64,000 bases of DNA, from the NCBI GenBank assembly GCA_937625935.1, contig OW569391.1, positions 124,001 to 188,000 of the forward strand. Direction: 5' to 3'. A program made the translations under genes and the position numbers. Of this stretch, positions 21,527 to 31,125 are shown piece after piece (the stretch's first letter is position 1; each line of letters opens with the position of its first letter). Origin of the DNA: Tetramitus jugosus. Taxonomy: Eukaryota; Heterolobosea; Eutetramitea; Acrasida; Vahlkampfiidae. Under the pieces are notes generated by a model. The model did not search any database, was not told where the DNA came from, and saw nothing but the letters and a program-made list of their open reading frames with translations.

Positions 21527-22798
21527 TTACAATTCGTCGTGAGCTGGCTTCTTGAAATCCTCATATGAATTAAACTTCAATCCGCCACGCACTCTCTCGA
21601 AATAGTGTGATGCATTTGAGCGACTCACATTGTTGGTTGAATACTTGTTCTTTCCAGCACGCAAGACAACCAATGGGACAGTCAACTCAGCAGAGACGAG
21701 TTCCTCGATCTCAAAAGTATCCTTGACCAACTGTGCGTCAGATCCCTCGTAGGTGGCAAACTTTAGCTTTTCCTTCTTTGCATATTGTTGTGCCAGCTCG
21801 TTCACAAGTTGTCTCTGCTCTTGTACACTGGTCTCGTCCAACACTGCCAAAATGCACATTCTGTCACAATACTTTTTCAAATCCTCAATATTGCTAATCT
21901 TTTCGACAATTACTTGATTCTTGCGTTTTTCTTCCTCAGCCTTCTTCTCTGCTCTCACCTTTTCCTTGTGCACATCTGTTCCAGCCACATGACTGCTCAC
22001 AAACTTGAGTATTTGATCCTTCTTCATCTTTCCTTCATAGAACAGTGGTTCGGAGGAAGCAACTGATTTGCCTTCAGGGTACAACAACAGTGCAGGAGCT
22101 TTGATCTTATTGATCCATTCACCGCTGTCAGGAACAACGACGGCAATAGCGTCCTTCATCGATTGGAGAGACGATTGAGGAACGAATGCAAGCTTTACAT
22201 TGTTATTGGATCTCATTTCCACTGCAATTGACTTGAAAAGGTTTGGATTGGAGTCCTTGGAGCTAATGAGCACTGCTCTCACAGATGAATCATCACTCAA
22301 AAACTGATTCAATTGATCAGGAGTGCTCAATCGCTTCACTGGATCAGGCAAAGCTCGAAACTTTTCCAACAGTGTATTCACAATGGCACCAGCGGTTCGC
22401 TGATATTGATAATCATCCGGCGATTTCTTGTAATCTTTTCCAGCGCCAAAAATTTTGATCGTTGGAAAACCGCGAATTCCATATCGTTGCGCCAATTCTT
22501 TTTCGTCATCGCAGTTGATGCGACCCATGTTTACAACACCTCCCAGGCTCTCAGCTGCCTTGTCATACTCTGGATGAAGGCTTTTACAATGACCGCACCA
22601 TGGTGCCACAAAGGCAACCATCCAGATACCTTCACTCTGAAGAACAGTTCTATCAAAGTTGGACGAAGTGAGATCGACGACTGCTGCAGATCCATGCACA
22701 AAGGATGAAGAGGCAAGGACTGCAACAAGTGTAAACAGGAGAATTCCAATAGAGATGGCTAGTGTTGGTTTGTTATTTGGGTAAGTGCCTACCGACAT
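21527..22798 (-). CDS. ER protein disulfide isomerase (single CGHC, HDEL)
   Basis: A 423-residue secretory protein. A signal peptide (hydrophobic core ISIGILLFTLVAVLA) precedes one thioredoxin domain with the active site APWCGHCKSLHPEY and the cis-Pro in GFPTIKIF. Two redox-inactive thioredoxin-like regions seem to follow, with a charged segment between them (KVRAEKKAEEEKRK). The last four residues are HDEL, the ER retrieval signal. A PDIA6/P5-type or short PDI assignment fits; family members usually have two active domains, so the single CGHC is notable. Role: disulfide formation and rearrangement in the ER lumen. The ATG at 22796-22798 was chosen because it places the signal peptide near the N-terminus; an ATG 30 codons upstream also exists. 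Confidence 0.85.
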   Translation of the reverse strand: MSVGTYPNNKPTLAISIGILLFTLVAVLASSSFVHGSAAVVDLTSSNFDRTVLQSEGIWMVAFVAPWCGHCKSLHPEYDKAAESLGGVVNMGRINCDDEKELAQRYGIRGFPTIKIFGAGKDYKKSPDDYQYQRTAGAIVNTLLEKFRALPDPVKRLSTPDQLNQFLSDDSSVRAVLISSKDSNPNLFKSIAVEMRSNNNVKLAFVPQSSLQSMKDAIAVVVPDSGEWINKIKAPALLLYPEGKSVASSEPLFYEGKMKKDQILKFVSSHVAGTDVHKEKVRAEKKAEEEKRKNQVIVEKISNIEDLKKYCDRMCILAVLDETSVQEQRQLVNELAQQYAKKEKLKFATYEGSDAQLVKDTFEIEELVSAELTVPLVVLRAGKNKYSTNNVSRSNASHYFERVRGGLKFNSYEDFKKPAHDEL

Positions 22799-23005
22799 TG
22801 ATTTTGTTTTGGTTTTTGAGCTCAAAGGTAAGGTGATTTGGTTTTTGGCTTGAAAAACACCACGTGTCCTCGTTGAAGGTTCCTGCATAATTCTCCGTCG
22901 AAATTGACCATAACCAAAAAATTTTGGTTATTTTACTTTTGCCTTTTTTTTTTTTTTTTTTCCATACAACAGTTGTTGGCACTTTATTCAATACACTACT
23001 ATGAG

Positions 23006-23090
23006 ACATGTCGTTGCTCAGAACCGCAGGTTCTGAGCTATTGTGCAGGTCTCTTCGCTAGCGAGTCTTTCCAGACTTTGTACATTCGTT
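23006..23090. other. Cluster of hairpins upstream of tRNA-Pro
   Basis: Three strong potential hairpins stand close together: a perfect 10-bp stem with a 3-nt loop (23016-23025 with 23029-23038), a 10-bp palindrome TCGCTAGCGA near 23055-23064, and AGTCT/AGACT around a 4-nt loop near 23065-23078. No coding frame covers them well. They could be a small structured RNA, an RNA polymerase III-linked element, or relics. No class was recognised. Confidence 0.35.
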
Positions 23091-23175
23091 TGATGCAAGA
23101 TCTTTTCATTGCATTTACCAATCTTTTCACTTATTTTACTTTTGCCAACTAAAATTTGATTAATTATGATATGAA

Positions 23176-23247
23176 GGGACAATGGTCTAGTGGTATGATT
23201 CTCGCTTTGGGTGCGAGAGGTCCGGAGTTCGATTCTCCGTTGTCCCC
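23176..23247 (+). tRNA. tRNA-Pro (UGG)
   Basis: A complete 72-nt cloverleaf. The acceptor GGGACAA pairs with TTGTCCC. The D-arm is GGTCTAGTGG. The anticodon stem CTCGC/GCGAG encloses the loop TTTGGGT with anticodon TGG at 23208-23210. The T-arm has GTTCGATTC. The discriminator base is C. There is no intron. CCA is not encoded, as expected in a eukaryote. Confidence 0.95.
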
Positions 23248-23479
23248 TGTTTTGCCAATTCTTGTGGTGTGGTTTGCTTAGTTGACGAATGCTCCTTTTT
23301 CAGTGGAAAAATCAACTTAAGGAAATGACAGCAAAATTTCATCTTGTAACCCTGGGTTGACTTCGTCTAGTTTGAGGAGATACTCATTGTTCAATGTTCT
23401 TTGAAGTTGGGTCAGCTCTCCGACCTTCCGTAAAAGATGGTTTGAATTTCCAGACTTTGAATCTACAGTAAAAACCAAA

Positions 23480-26400
23480 ATGACTTCCAAGAACATTGCA
23501 ACGAGCCACCAAAATTTGGTATCTCCCTCTACAAAGTACAGTGAGAAGAATGTCCATCATTTTCGAATTGCCAATGAACCATCGATTGGTGCCAATCAAC
23601 CACTTCCTCCAAACAAAGTAGTTCAGACCATCACATCACCAAGACGAGTGGTAAGATCCATTCAATCAACATTTAATTCTAATTTGACCAACAAGTCAAA
23701 CCCTAGTTCAACAAAGGCCCAACGAAAGCTTTCATTCTCCGCCATTGAACAACCACAAAGCGTAAGTATTTTTTGGCGCCAATTCCACTGTTTCCTGGAA
23801 ACTCAAACTTTTTTTGAACAAATGCAGCTCCTGACTGACAAGGAAGAGCAAAGAAGGAAGCGCTCTTGGGATCGGCTGACAAGTTTGTTGAAGAGAGCAA
23901 TAGATGATGTTTACATGGAATGTGAAGCTGAATGCACAACTGGACAAGACAGAAGCACGAATTTGATGTTTGAAACAGTGCTGGGTGCACATGCTTATAG
24001 TGAAATGTGTCAAGAAGTTGTTGATATTCTCGAAAAGGGTCTCAAGGATTTCATTGAGCTCAAACGAAGAGTTGATTTGGTGAATTCTCAGGATTTGAAC
24101 ATTGCGTGGACAGTAAGACCGACCTCCAATATCAAGAATGAAGTTATGGATGAAACTTTTCCACGAGAAAAAAGCAATGTCGATGCCAACGCAAAAGAAA
24201 TGTCATTTGAAGAACAATATGAGCAGTTGTTTGGTGAGAATAGTCCTTATGCCACACATGGAAAATCCTGGGCTGATTTGAGTGAATCTCCTCAAAAAGC
24301 AAGATCTTCTTCCTCAAGATCTACCTCTCCAATGGTCGAAACAACTGGAAATGCTTGGGGCTTAAACTCACCCACAAAAAGCAGTCAACAATATCAACTG
24401 CATCAGAAGCTTTCATCACCCACAAGAAGAAAACTATCTTCGAATGATATTAGAGACAGACAAGAAGAGAAGCTCGCACGAGCAGAATGGAACAGAAACT
24501 CAAAGCAAATACAAAATCAGTTGAAAGCTCAACGAGAAGCAGAAAGAACACAGCAAGTAACAGAACGCAAAGCGGAGCAGATAGCAATGAAGAAGGAACA
24601 GTCCGAAGAAAAAGTCCAAAGAGCACAAAAGAATCACTCAAACATTTTAAAGAAGAAAAGCGAAGATGCCAAGATGGAGAACATGAAAGTCGATGAAATT
24701 CGCTTTATCCAGAAAATGAACACAGAGGACACGAAGTTTCAACTGAACAAGAAATTAGCTGAGAGTAAGTTAAAAAGAGACAAAATCTTAACCGAACGAA
24801 AAGAGAAAATTAAAGAAGAATCAGTAAAGGAAGCAGCCGCAAAGAAGAAGAGAGAGGAAATCGAGATGCAACGCTTACTCGCACTTGAATCTCAACTAAA
24901 AATGAAGAAGGAGAAAGAAGAGCGCCTACAGGAAGAAAAGAGAAAGAAGAGTGCAGAACGACAATCAAAAACAATGCAATATGAGCACAAACTTCAAAAA
25001 ACTAAGGAAACGAAGATAAACGAACTAGAACAGATGAAGAATGATTACGAAAAGAGAATGGAAGCGAGTGCAGTGCGGAAAAGTCAAAGTTTAGAAATGA
25101 AGAGAGAAAAGGCAGCAGCCGAAGTGCAGAAGGTGAAAGATGTAAATACAAGGAAAACGGCTGAAAAGGATGAACTCTCCTTCAAGACAACATACAACAT
25201 TGACGACAAAACAAAGCGAGCGATTAAGAAGAGAACAAAAAAGATTAGACATAGACTAATGGGACAGAAAAAGAAACTTGATGTACTACCAAGTATCATA
25301 TCCACTGATGCAGTTGTAAAACCTAGATCAACCAAAATAAGGAAAAATATTATCGATCTTTATAGTCAAATTGCGGAAGATATATCGAAGATATCCATTG
25401 AAACAATAACTTCATTGAAAAGGAATATTGATTTTAGAGTAACACAGGACATCAAATATGTAATTCACGAAAATGTAGCTTATTGGTTGATTAAGATTTT
25501 GGAAGCGAACACTGATACTGTTGTTGAATCTTGCGTTGATGTTTTGGCCGAATTGTGTCAAAGCTCTGAAATCTGCTCGTTAATAATATCGAATCTCGAT
25601 CTCATACCTCTAATCGAACTATTGTCACAACAATTGTGCTTAGATATTACGAGCCAAGAGTCGCCAATCACACACAATCTCTGTACAATCATCTCTCAGT
25701 GCTTATCTAGTGAGGTAGTTGTGAAAGATCGAGCGATAGAACATACCATCCGAGAAGAAATCATCAATTACATTGTTGCGCTTGAAACAATCGATCAAAT
25801 GAAAGAACACTTTTTATTTGTTATTAGCACAAAGATAGGAGTAACGAGGAAAATTGTGGATTTCATATCATTGCTTCATGTAATCACCTCTCACTTTTCT
25901 CGAGTCGGTAAATTGCAGAGTGTATTCTTAAAGAAAGAGATACTGGGTTGCTCTACATTATTAAAGGCAGTAAAAGATTCTGCCCTCGCTGCAATTCCTC
26001 CTCTCCTGGTATGGACCCTTCTAGGCAACGGAGGAAACCAAAGCAATGTCAGTAGCACGATTGGGCAAAATGAACTGCAAGTTGTCTGTCACGCCGTAAA
26101 GGTATTGAATAATATTGCCTGTATTGATCTTGCTCTCGTCCAAGAATCACTAGGAGAAACCTTTCAGTCAGAACTGTTTCATATTGGACTGTCTATTTTA
26201 TCCCTCTGTACAACCGACCAAGAAGGAGCTAGTTCAATGAACCAAGAAGATCTCTATCAGATTCTCAATGATTTAATTCTATTGCTCGGCTTCTTCAGCA
26301 TGGAACATCCAAAGAATCAAGAAATGCTCCGTTTCAACAACGGAAACGACATTCTATTGCAGAGATTATGCTCTCTCCCTATTCGCTTCTTTACGGACCC

Positions 26401-26623
26401 TGCTTTGAAATCGGTCCTCATACCCACTTTGGTGTCTATTTGTGATAATAATGAACCAAATAAGCAGATTCTGGAACAACAACTCTCGACACAACTCATT
26501 ACATCATTCATGGAATCTATATCCACCCTTCCTAGACCAAATCCCTTGTCCAACCTCATGTACAGTCCTAAGTTCAGATTTTCCGAACAAAAGATCAAAG
26601 AGTGCGTGCAATTCCTATCGTAA
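23480..26623 (+). CDS. SCAPER-like coiled-coil/armadillo protein
   Basis: Read as exons 23480-23761 and 23828-26623 (1025 residues). The continuous frame hides a 66-nt, in-frame segment with perfect intron ends (GTAAGT...ATGCAG). After it comes a module (RRKRSWDRLTSLLKRAIDDVYMECEAEC ... EVVDILEKGLKDFIELKRRVD) resembling the SCAPER N-terminal domain, where a Trp-containing helix precedes VDEIY.xCE and DF..LI. The middle (about residues 320-560) is a highly charged Lys/Glu coiled coil, and the last 400 residues form helical, armadillo-like repeats (SCVDVLAELCQ, VVCHAVKVLNNIACID). SCAPER is an ER-associated cyclin-A-binding protein also linked to translation-dependent mRNA decay and cilia. Assignment is by pattern only. 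Confidence 0.55.
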   Translation: MTSKNIATSHQNLVSPSTKYSEKNVHHFRIANEPSIGANQPLPPNKVVQTITSPRRVVRSIQSTFNSNLTNKSNPSSTKAQRKLSFSAIEQPQSVSIFWRQFHCFLETQTFFEQMQLLTDKEEQRRKRSWDRLTSLLKRAIDDVYMECEAECTTGQDRSTNLMFETVLGAHAYSEMCQEVVDILEKGLKDFIELKRRVDLVNSQDLNIAWTVRPTSNIKNEVMDETFPREKSNVDANAKEMSFEEQYEQLFGENSPYATHGKSWADLSESPQKARSSSSRSTSPMVETTGNAWGLNSPTKSSQQYQLHQKLSSPTRRKLSSNDIRDRQEEKLARAEWNRNSKQIQNQLKAQREAERTQQVTERKAEQIAMKKEQSEEKVQRAQKNHSNILKKKSEDAKMENMKVDEIRFIQKMNTEDTKFQLNKKLAESKLKRDKILTERKEKIKEESVKEAAAKKKREEIEMQRLLALESQLKMKKEKEERLQEEKRKKSAERQSKTMQYEHKLQKTKETKINELEQMKNDYEKRMEASAVRKSQSLEMKREKAAAEVQKVKDVNTRKTAEKDELSFKTTYNIDDKTKRAIKKRTKKIRHRLMGQKKKLDVLPSIISTDAVVKPRSTKIRKNIIDLYSQIAEDISKISIETITSLKRNIDFRVTQDIKYVIHENVAYWLIKILEANTDTVVESCVDVLAELCQSSEICSLIISNLDLIPLIELLSQQLCLDITSQESPITHNLCTIISQCLSSEVVVKDRAIEHTIREEIINYIVALETIDQMKEHFLFVISTKIGVTRKIVDFISLLHVITSHFSRVGKLQSVFLKKEILGCSTLLKAVKDSALAAIPPLLVWTLLGNGGNQSNVSSTIGQNELQVVCHAVKVLNNIACIDLALVQESLGETFQSELFHIGLSILSLCTTDQEGASSMNQEDLYQILNDLILLLGFFSMEHPKNQEMLRFNNGNDILLQRLCSLPIRFFTDPALKSVLIPTLVSICDNNEPNKQILEQQLSTQLITSFMESISTLPRPNPLSNLMYSPKFRFSEQKIKECVQFLS

Positions 26624-26774
26624 TATGACACATGACAGGACACTTTGCTCATAACTGTCACCGCTAATTGAAGACGAAACACGAAATGAAAAATTAAAAC
26701 CAGATACTGATGAAGTTAGGGATACAAGATCATCTATTCCTATATATTGATGCCTAACATGTGATCTTATTCGT

Positions 26775-27797
26775 TTACATGCTTGAGATATGAATGAGGA
26801 GTGCCAGAATAAATATGAGTACGAAATGCAGAAAATTATATGTTCGATCATTGGTACTCATGGTTACTTTAGCTGACTTATGTTGATGATTGTTCGTATT
26901 GTCAGACTTCTCCTCCCTTTCATTCTGTTTTTTCTTCAACCGCATTGCCTTTTGACTATTCTCGATGCTTACTAATCGTTGTTCCATTCTGGAAACATTC
27001 TGATAGATTTGTTCCACGGTACTTGTTTTTACGGAGATATAATCCATATTATTCTTCGATTGTTTCTTCTCTTGATTAGACAACGTCTTGCTTACTGTTT
27101 CAATCTGACATCGTAATGAGGTGGTTAAACGTTGAACTTCACCTCGACTCTTCTTGGTCTCACCCTTCATGCTAGCCACCTCTTGTATCAGCTCTTGGTG
27201 CTCTTTCGCTTTGCGTTGCATCTTGATTGATTGCTTCTCAAGATCCTTCCTCAAATGCTCAATCTCCTTCTCTTGATCTCTGTGCCTAAGTTCGTATTGA
27301 TCTTTCATCATGTTCATTTGTTCATTGGTTGTTTGAATCTGCTGTATCAAATTCTTCACAACAGACTCGAGCCGCTCCACTGCATCGAGAGCTTTCGCAG
27401 CATCAGAGGTCACCTTGTTGTCAATTGAATCACTTGAAGGCTCTAAAATCTGTACAGTACTTTTGAGAGGTGTGAATTGATCAAACTGTGCACTTTTGAC
27501 AAATTGTTCATCAGCCTGCTCCTTGGCTTGTTGTTGCTGTTCTACTTGTTGTTGGGGCAAGAGAAAGGTCAACCAGTGGAAAACATGCACGAGAACACCT
27601 TGAAGTAAACTAAATCTGAGAAAATCAAAACTGAATTTATCTTCCTGATCTGATGTAGCAAACAGTGGCTGGACATTACTGCCCTTTTCCAGGCGAAGAA
27701 GAATGGGCGAATCCAATCGAGCAGCACTGGAGTCATGGAACTTTCGCTTTGGTAGGGGACTGCTCATTGGCGATGAAGGAGTGGTTATTATATTCAT
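26775..27797 (-). CDS. Tail-anchored coiled-coil protein
   Basis: A 340-residue protein of unknown family, starting at the first ATG (27795-27797); the frame upstream opens at TTG only. The N-terminal 100 residues are Ser/Pro-rich with a hydrophobic patch (FSLLQGVLVHVFHWLTFLLP). Residues 110-290 form a long coiled coil (VERLESVVKNLIQQIQ ... RDQEKEIEHLRKDLEKQ ... VSRMEQRLVSIENSQ). The extreme C-terminus is a single hydrophobic helix (FLHFVLIFILALLIHI) followed by three residues, the layout of a tail-anchored membrane protein. It could be an organelle tether or golgin-like protein. It shares a short promoter region with the divergent F-box/pseudo-GTPase gene. Confidence 0.6.
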   Translation of the reverse strand: MNIITTPSSPMSSPLPKRKFHDSSAARLDSPILLRLEKGSNVQPLFATSDQEDKFSFDFLRFSLLQGVLVHVFHWLTFLLPQQQVEQQQQAKEQADEQFVKSAQFDQFTPLKSTVQILEPSSDSIDNKVTSDAAKALDAVERLESVVKNLIQQIQTTNEQMNMMKDQYELRHRDQEKEIEHLRKDLEKQSIKMQRKAKEHQELIQEVASMKGETKKSRGEVQRLTTSLRCQIETVSKTLSNQEKKQSKNNMDYISVKTSTVEQIYQNVSRMEQRLVSIENSQKAMRLKKKQNEREEKSDNTNNHQHKSAKVTMSTNDRTYNFLHFVLIFILALLIHISSM

Positions 27798-27980
27798 ACT
27801 GTATCTATAGTGTACCAGGATGCCTTTACGCAGATCTGTCTTCAATTGGTTACTCAAGAATCTATGTTTTCCATTCTTGAATTCCTGTTATCTTTGAAAC
27901 GACATTTTTTTGGCGGCTTAAAATTAGTTCTTTTGGCGGCAAAATCCAGACCTCCAAACAAAACAAGACGTTGGTTATTT

Positions 27981-29018
27981 ATGCAGACTGACAGTGAAGA
28001 GATTATTGTTTACGGGGATGAAAGCTCCAATGATGTTTCTGCCATTATTTGGTATGAAGATTTGGCAGATGACCTGTGGATCCATATTCTGACCTTTCTG
28101 AGCACTGAAGAGCTCACGAAGCGAGTCCGTCTCACAAGCAAGAGAATCTTTGGGCCGTTATTGAAGAGTATCGCCCTGTGGAATCGTCTGTTGGCCAGAG
28201 ATTTCACCACGGTGACAACAGAATCATTGATTGATGATAAGCATCATCAACTTGTTCTAACGTCACAAAACGCGAACAATGAGCATTTGATGGAGCGATA
28301 TCGGCAATTGTACTACGACGCGATGTTTCCGTACGATCTGGAAAGAGTCTCCGTTCCTTTGGTCATGCCCTACTTTGTTTCCAATGTCTGGCTGGTCGGC
28401 AGTTGTCTGGGATATGGACCTGCATTAGCAGAGTCGCTTCGCCATGGTGTATTGCGACGATTGGAGCTTCAACGTCACGAACTATCACCTCCACCATCTA
28501 CAAACTACTATCTTCATCATTTTAAAAGTGGAATGTGGTCTCAGAAGACGCAATTGTGGCTCAGTTGTGGTCCTTCTCGATTTCAAGCTTGCTCAAGTCA
28601 TCTGAATCTGAGTTCGTGCGATTGTATCGTGTCATTGTTTGATTTGGACGATGACACGAATCAAATCGGTACCGATCGCAGTTCGTTATCCGTTGCGTTA
28701 TCCTATCTCACAAGATTGCTACGTGGGAAGCAATACCCAGCCATACTGGCCGGCATATCCATGTCCGCTAGGAATGATCATTTGACATCTGAGCAAGTAT
28801 CCACTCATGATATTCATGAATGGTGTTCAGAGAGAGGCATATACTATATTCAAGTACGATCTAGCGATCCAGACTCACTCTTTGAATTGATAAGACACAT
28901 AGCAGTGCACAACTCGAGCAGTGTTCGACACAGGAAAACAATGCGATGTATTCCCTCCAACAAACCACAGCCTGAGAATACAAGAGCAGGCACGAAATCC
29001 AATTGTATTCTGAGCTGA
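27981..29018 (+). CDS. F-box protein fused to a degenerate Rab/Ras-like domain, CAAX end
   Basis: A 345-residue protein from the ATG at 27981. Residues 24-70 form an F-box (LADDLWIHILTFLSTEELTKRVRLTSKRIF ... LWNRLLAR). From about residue 132 the sequence follows the small-GTPase fold strand by strand, but with its nucleotide motifs lost: the P-loop is VGSCLGYGPAL (no GKS/T), the G3 site after QLWLSC lacks DTAGQ, G4 is AGISMSARN instead of NKxD, and G5 is QVRSS. The hydrophobic pattern CDCIVSLFDLD matches GVILVYDVTD. The last four residues are CILS, a CAAX-like prenylation motif. The inferred role is a membrane-anchored F-box adaptor whose pseudo-GTPase domain binds a target. I know of no established family with this order. 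Confidence 0.65.
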   Translation: MQTDSEEIIVYGDESSNDVSAIIWYEDLADDLWIHILTFLSTEELTKRVRLTSKRIFGPLLKSIALWNRLLARDFTTVTTESLIDDKHHQLVLTSQNANNEHLMERYRQLYYDAMFPYDLERVSVPLVMPYFVSNVWLVGSCLGYGPALAESLRHGVLRRLELQRHELSPPPSTNYYLHHFKSGMWSQKTQLWLSCGPSRFQACSSHLNLSSCDCIVSLFDLDDDTNQIGTDRSSLSVALSYLTRLLRGKQYPAILAGISMSARNDHLTSEQVSTHDIHEWCSERGIYYIQVRSSDPDSLFELIRHIAVHNSSSVRHRKTMRCIPSNKPQPENTRAGTKSNCILS

Positions 29019-29490
29019 GCGTGTCGTGAAGAGCTCCAAGTATACCCAAAGTTTCCAATTCATCTCCAAACTATTTTTCCGTGAATCAACTTTCGTGATG
29101 CAGCGGAGAAAAAGAATTCGTGTTTTCCTTGGCAGCACGGAGCTTTTTTCGTGCCACCTTCAAAAAAATCTCGCCTCCCAAAAAAAAGAAATCACAAAAA
29201 CCACTTTTTTGAAACTAAAAGGACAAGAGCTTCCCTCTTTCAACTTTATCTCTTTACAAAGGTCATTCCCACAGCCATCACTTTTTGTAACGAATAACAA
29301 CACCCTTGATTAAACAACAGCGACAATTCAGTTCATTACCAGAGACGCTTGTTCGATACACCATTTTCGGTTGTTACTCCCCACACTTTCCACAATTTTG
29401 ACCATTAGTACCTTTACACTGCTTGTAAATTTCATTGGAACACTTAACCATTCGCTGCTATAGCCCCAAGACGAAACACTGTTAAAAAAA
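29019..29490. other. Antizyme 5' region, nothing else recognised
   Basis: About 470 bp between the F-box/pseudo-GTPase stop and the antizyme ATG. It lacks convincing coding frames and RNA genes. Part is probably a long 5' untranslated leader for antizyme. Confidence 0.4.
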
Positions 29491-30532
29491 ATGCTGACCC
29501 ACACAACCTCACATGAGATTAATCATACTATGAGTAATAGTAGTATGATGACGGAACAGAGTCGTGCTGACTCCTCCTCCAGTTCTATGATGATTGAGAT
29601 TCCCTCATGCTTTTTCTCATCATACACCAAGCAGCACGACACCAATTCCGGTCGAGAACAAATTTGCTTCTTCAACCACGGTAGAAAGGGCGGGTACCGC
29701 TTTTAGCGTCGATGTCAATACCCCAACAAACAACTCAAAGGTTCACCACCGTACCAGCAACATCAACAATCGCAATGCTGCTGCTGCTACAGTGAATCAT
29801 ACAAACAACAACAACAACAATAACAAATCTCAGAGTATCACTTGTCAATTGGCTCAAGATGCTGACAAGATTATGAACGTTATGACTGGTCGATTGAAGG
29901 ATTTGGATTATGTGTGGAGACCTGTTGAGATTTCACTCTTGACTAGTACCACCAACAACAACAATGCTGCACAATTACAACAACAACAACAACAGGAACA
30001 GCAGCATTTGAAGAATCTGAATCAACAATTGAAACAGTCCAATGCATTTGTCAAGCACGTGACTCTCACTCTCAAGAAAAAGTTGGCTACTGAGCCAGGA
30101 GATGCCGTTCATTGCTTCACCATGATGTACAATGTCATTGCCAGTGCTAGAGCTGCTGCTGATAATCCAGCTGTCGCCAATGAGCATGACTTTGACTATG
30201 AAGACGACGATGAGGAGGAAGAGTCCTCTGCTGCTCAATGGACCAGTGTCGTTGCTGTCGTCATGGACGAAGATGGACAAGTCAAGAAGAGTGTCATGGT
30301 TCTGCAGGCACCTGATTCCTCTGCTCAATTCTCTCGCGAGTCACTCATCAATATTCTTGATGTGGCAGAGGTCTTGGGCTGTGAGAACGTGTACGTCGCA
30401 GTGAACAAGTGCATGTCACCAGCCACTGAACGAGTTCATATTACCAAGGGCTTCATGAACGTTGGTTTCCAGATGCAACACCCTAGAGTGTTGTCTGTGG
30501 ACGGTCATGTCGTTCTAGGATACGAGTTTTGA
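29491..30532 (+). CDS. OAZ: Ornithine decarboxylase antizyme (+1 frameshift gene)
   Basis: Two overlapping frames encode one protein. ORF1 runs from ATG 29491 to a TAG at 29704-29706 (71 codons, Ser/Met-rich, similar in size to animal antizyme ORF1). ORF2 is in the +1 frame and is open to 30532; reading AGC at 29705 after TTT gives a joined protein of about 346 residues. The C-terminus matches the antizyme domain: SRESLINILDVAEVLGCENVYVAVNKCM ... HITKGFMNVGFQMQHPRV ... VVLGYEF follows the family pattern S.(D/E)S...LLEFAEE.L....VFICF.K.R.DR..L...F.F.GFE...P.HP...........Y.F. Antizyme binds ornithine decarboxylase, directs it to the proteasome and blocks polyamine uptake; polyamines induce the frameshift. 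ORF2 carries Asn/Gln tracts and an acidic insert (about 30190-30225) that animal proteins lack. Confidence 0.85.
29698..29708 (+). promoter_or_regulatory. Putative +1 ribosomal frameshift site (CGC-TTT-TAG-C)
   Basis: ORF1 of antizyme ends CGC TTT TAG. Skipping the T at 29704 lets translation continue with AGC GTC GAT in ORF2. A slow stop codon after a slippery P-site codon is the antizyme rule; UCC-UGA is the usual animal site. The stop here is TAG rather than TGA. A small CGC/GCG inverted repeat surrounds the site. No convincing 3' pseudoknot was recognised. Confidence 0.7.
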
Positions 30533-31125
30533 GATTGTTTTCATCATGCATGTGATGATACTGTTGTATGAAGGGGAAATACCATAGAAAGATTCGCGGT
30601 CTGACATTGTTCAGCGTATGCCTTTGTAAGGTCGTTGCGATAGGAGTCAAAGTATATTGATAACATGATAAGCGTGGTGTTTGTTGATTGATATTGGGAG
30701 TGTTCCATCCTGATTGAAAATCGTGTGAGCATCTGTGAAGCTTTGACAAATCTGTACTTTATTCCTTTGTTGCGATGGCTTGAAAGGTTGTCTGATTGCA
30801 TGACGACTGCTTGAGTTTGGTGGTGAGTACCCAAAACTACGAACCTTTACCATTTGTTTAATAACCCACTTAACTAACGAGTTGCATTGGGCAATTTGGA
30901 ACCTGTTCCCTGAAGGAAGAATCTTCGTCAGATTTTTCATTTCGAACGGATTCCATTTTTAGTGACAAAACACCGACAATCAAAAAGACGCAGAACAGCG
31001 AACTGAAAAAACAACAAAACAATTGAGTTTATTCGCCATCTCACCACCATAGTCACAAGAAATTCAATTAAAAAAAACCAACAAGAACAACAACAGAACA
31101 CATAGAAACAAAACACATTTTGAAA
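30533..31125. other. Intergenic, nothing recognised
   Basis: About 590 bp between the antizyme stop and the SNARE start. Three overlapping minus-strand frames of under 100 codons exist, but they have mixed composition and no motif, and look like chance. The final 120 bp are a CAACAA-type leader. Confidence 0.4.

Noticed and set aside
30544-30940. Three overlapping minus-strand frames after antizyme
   Set aside because: Under 100 codons each, no motif, and no conserved start context.
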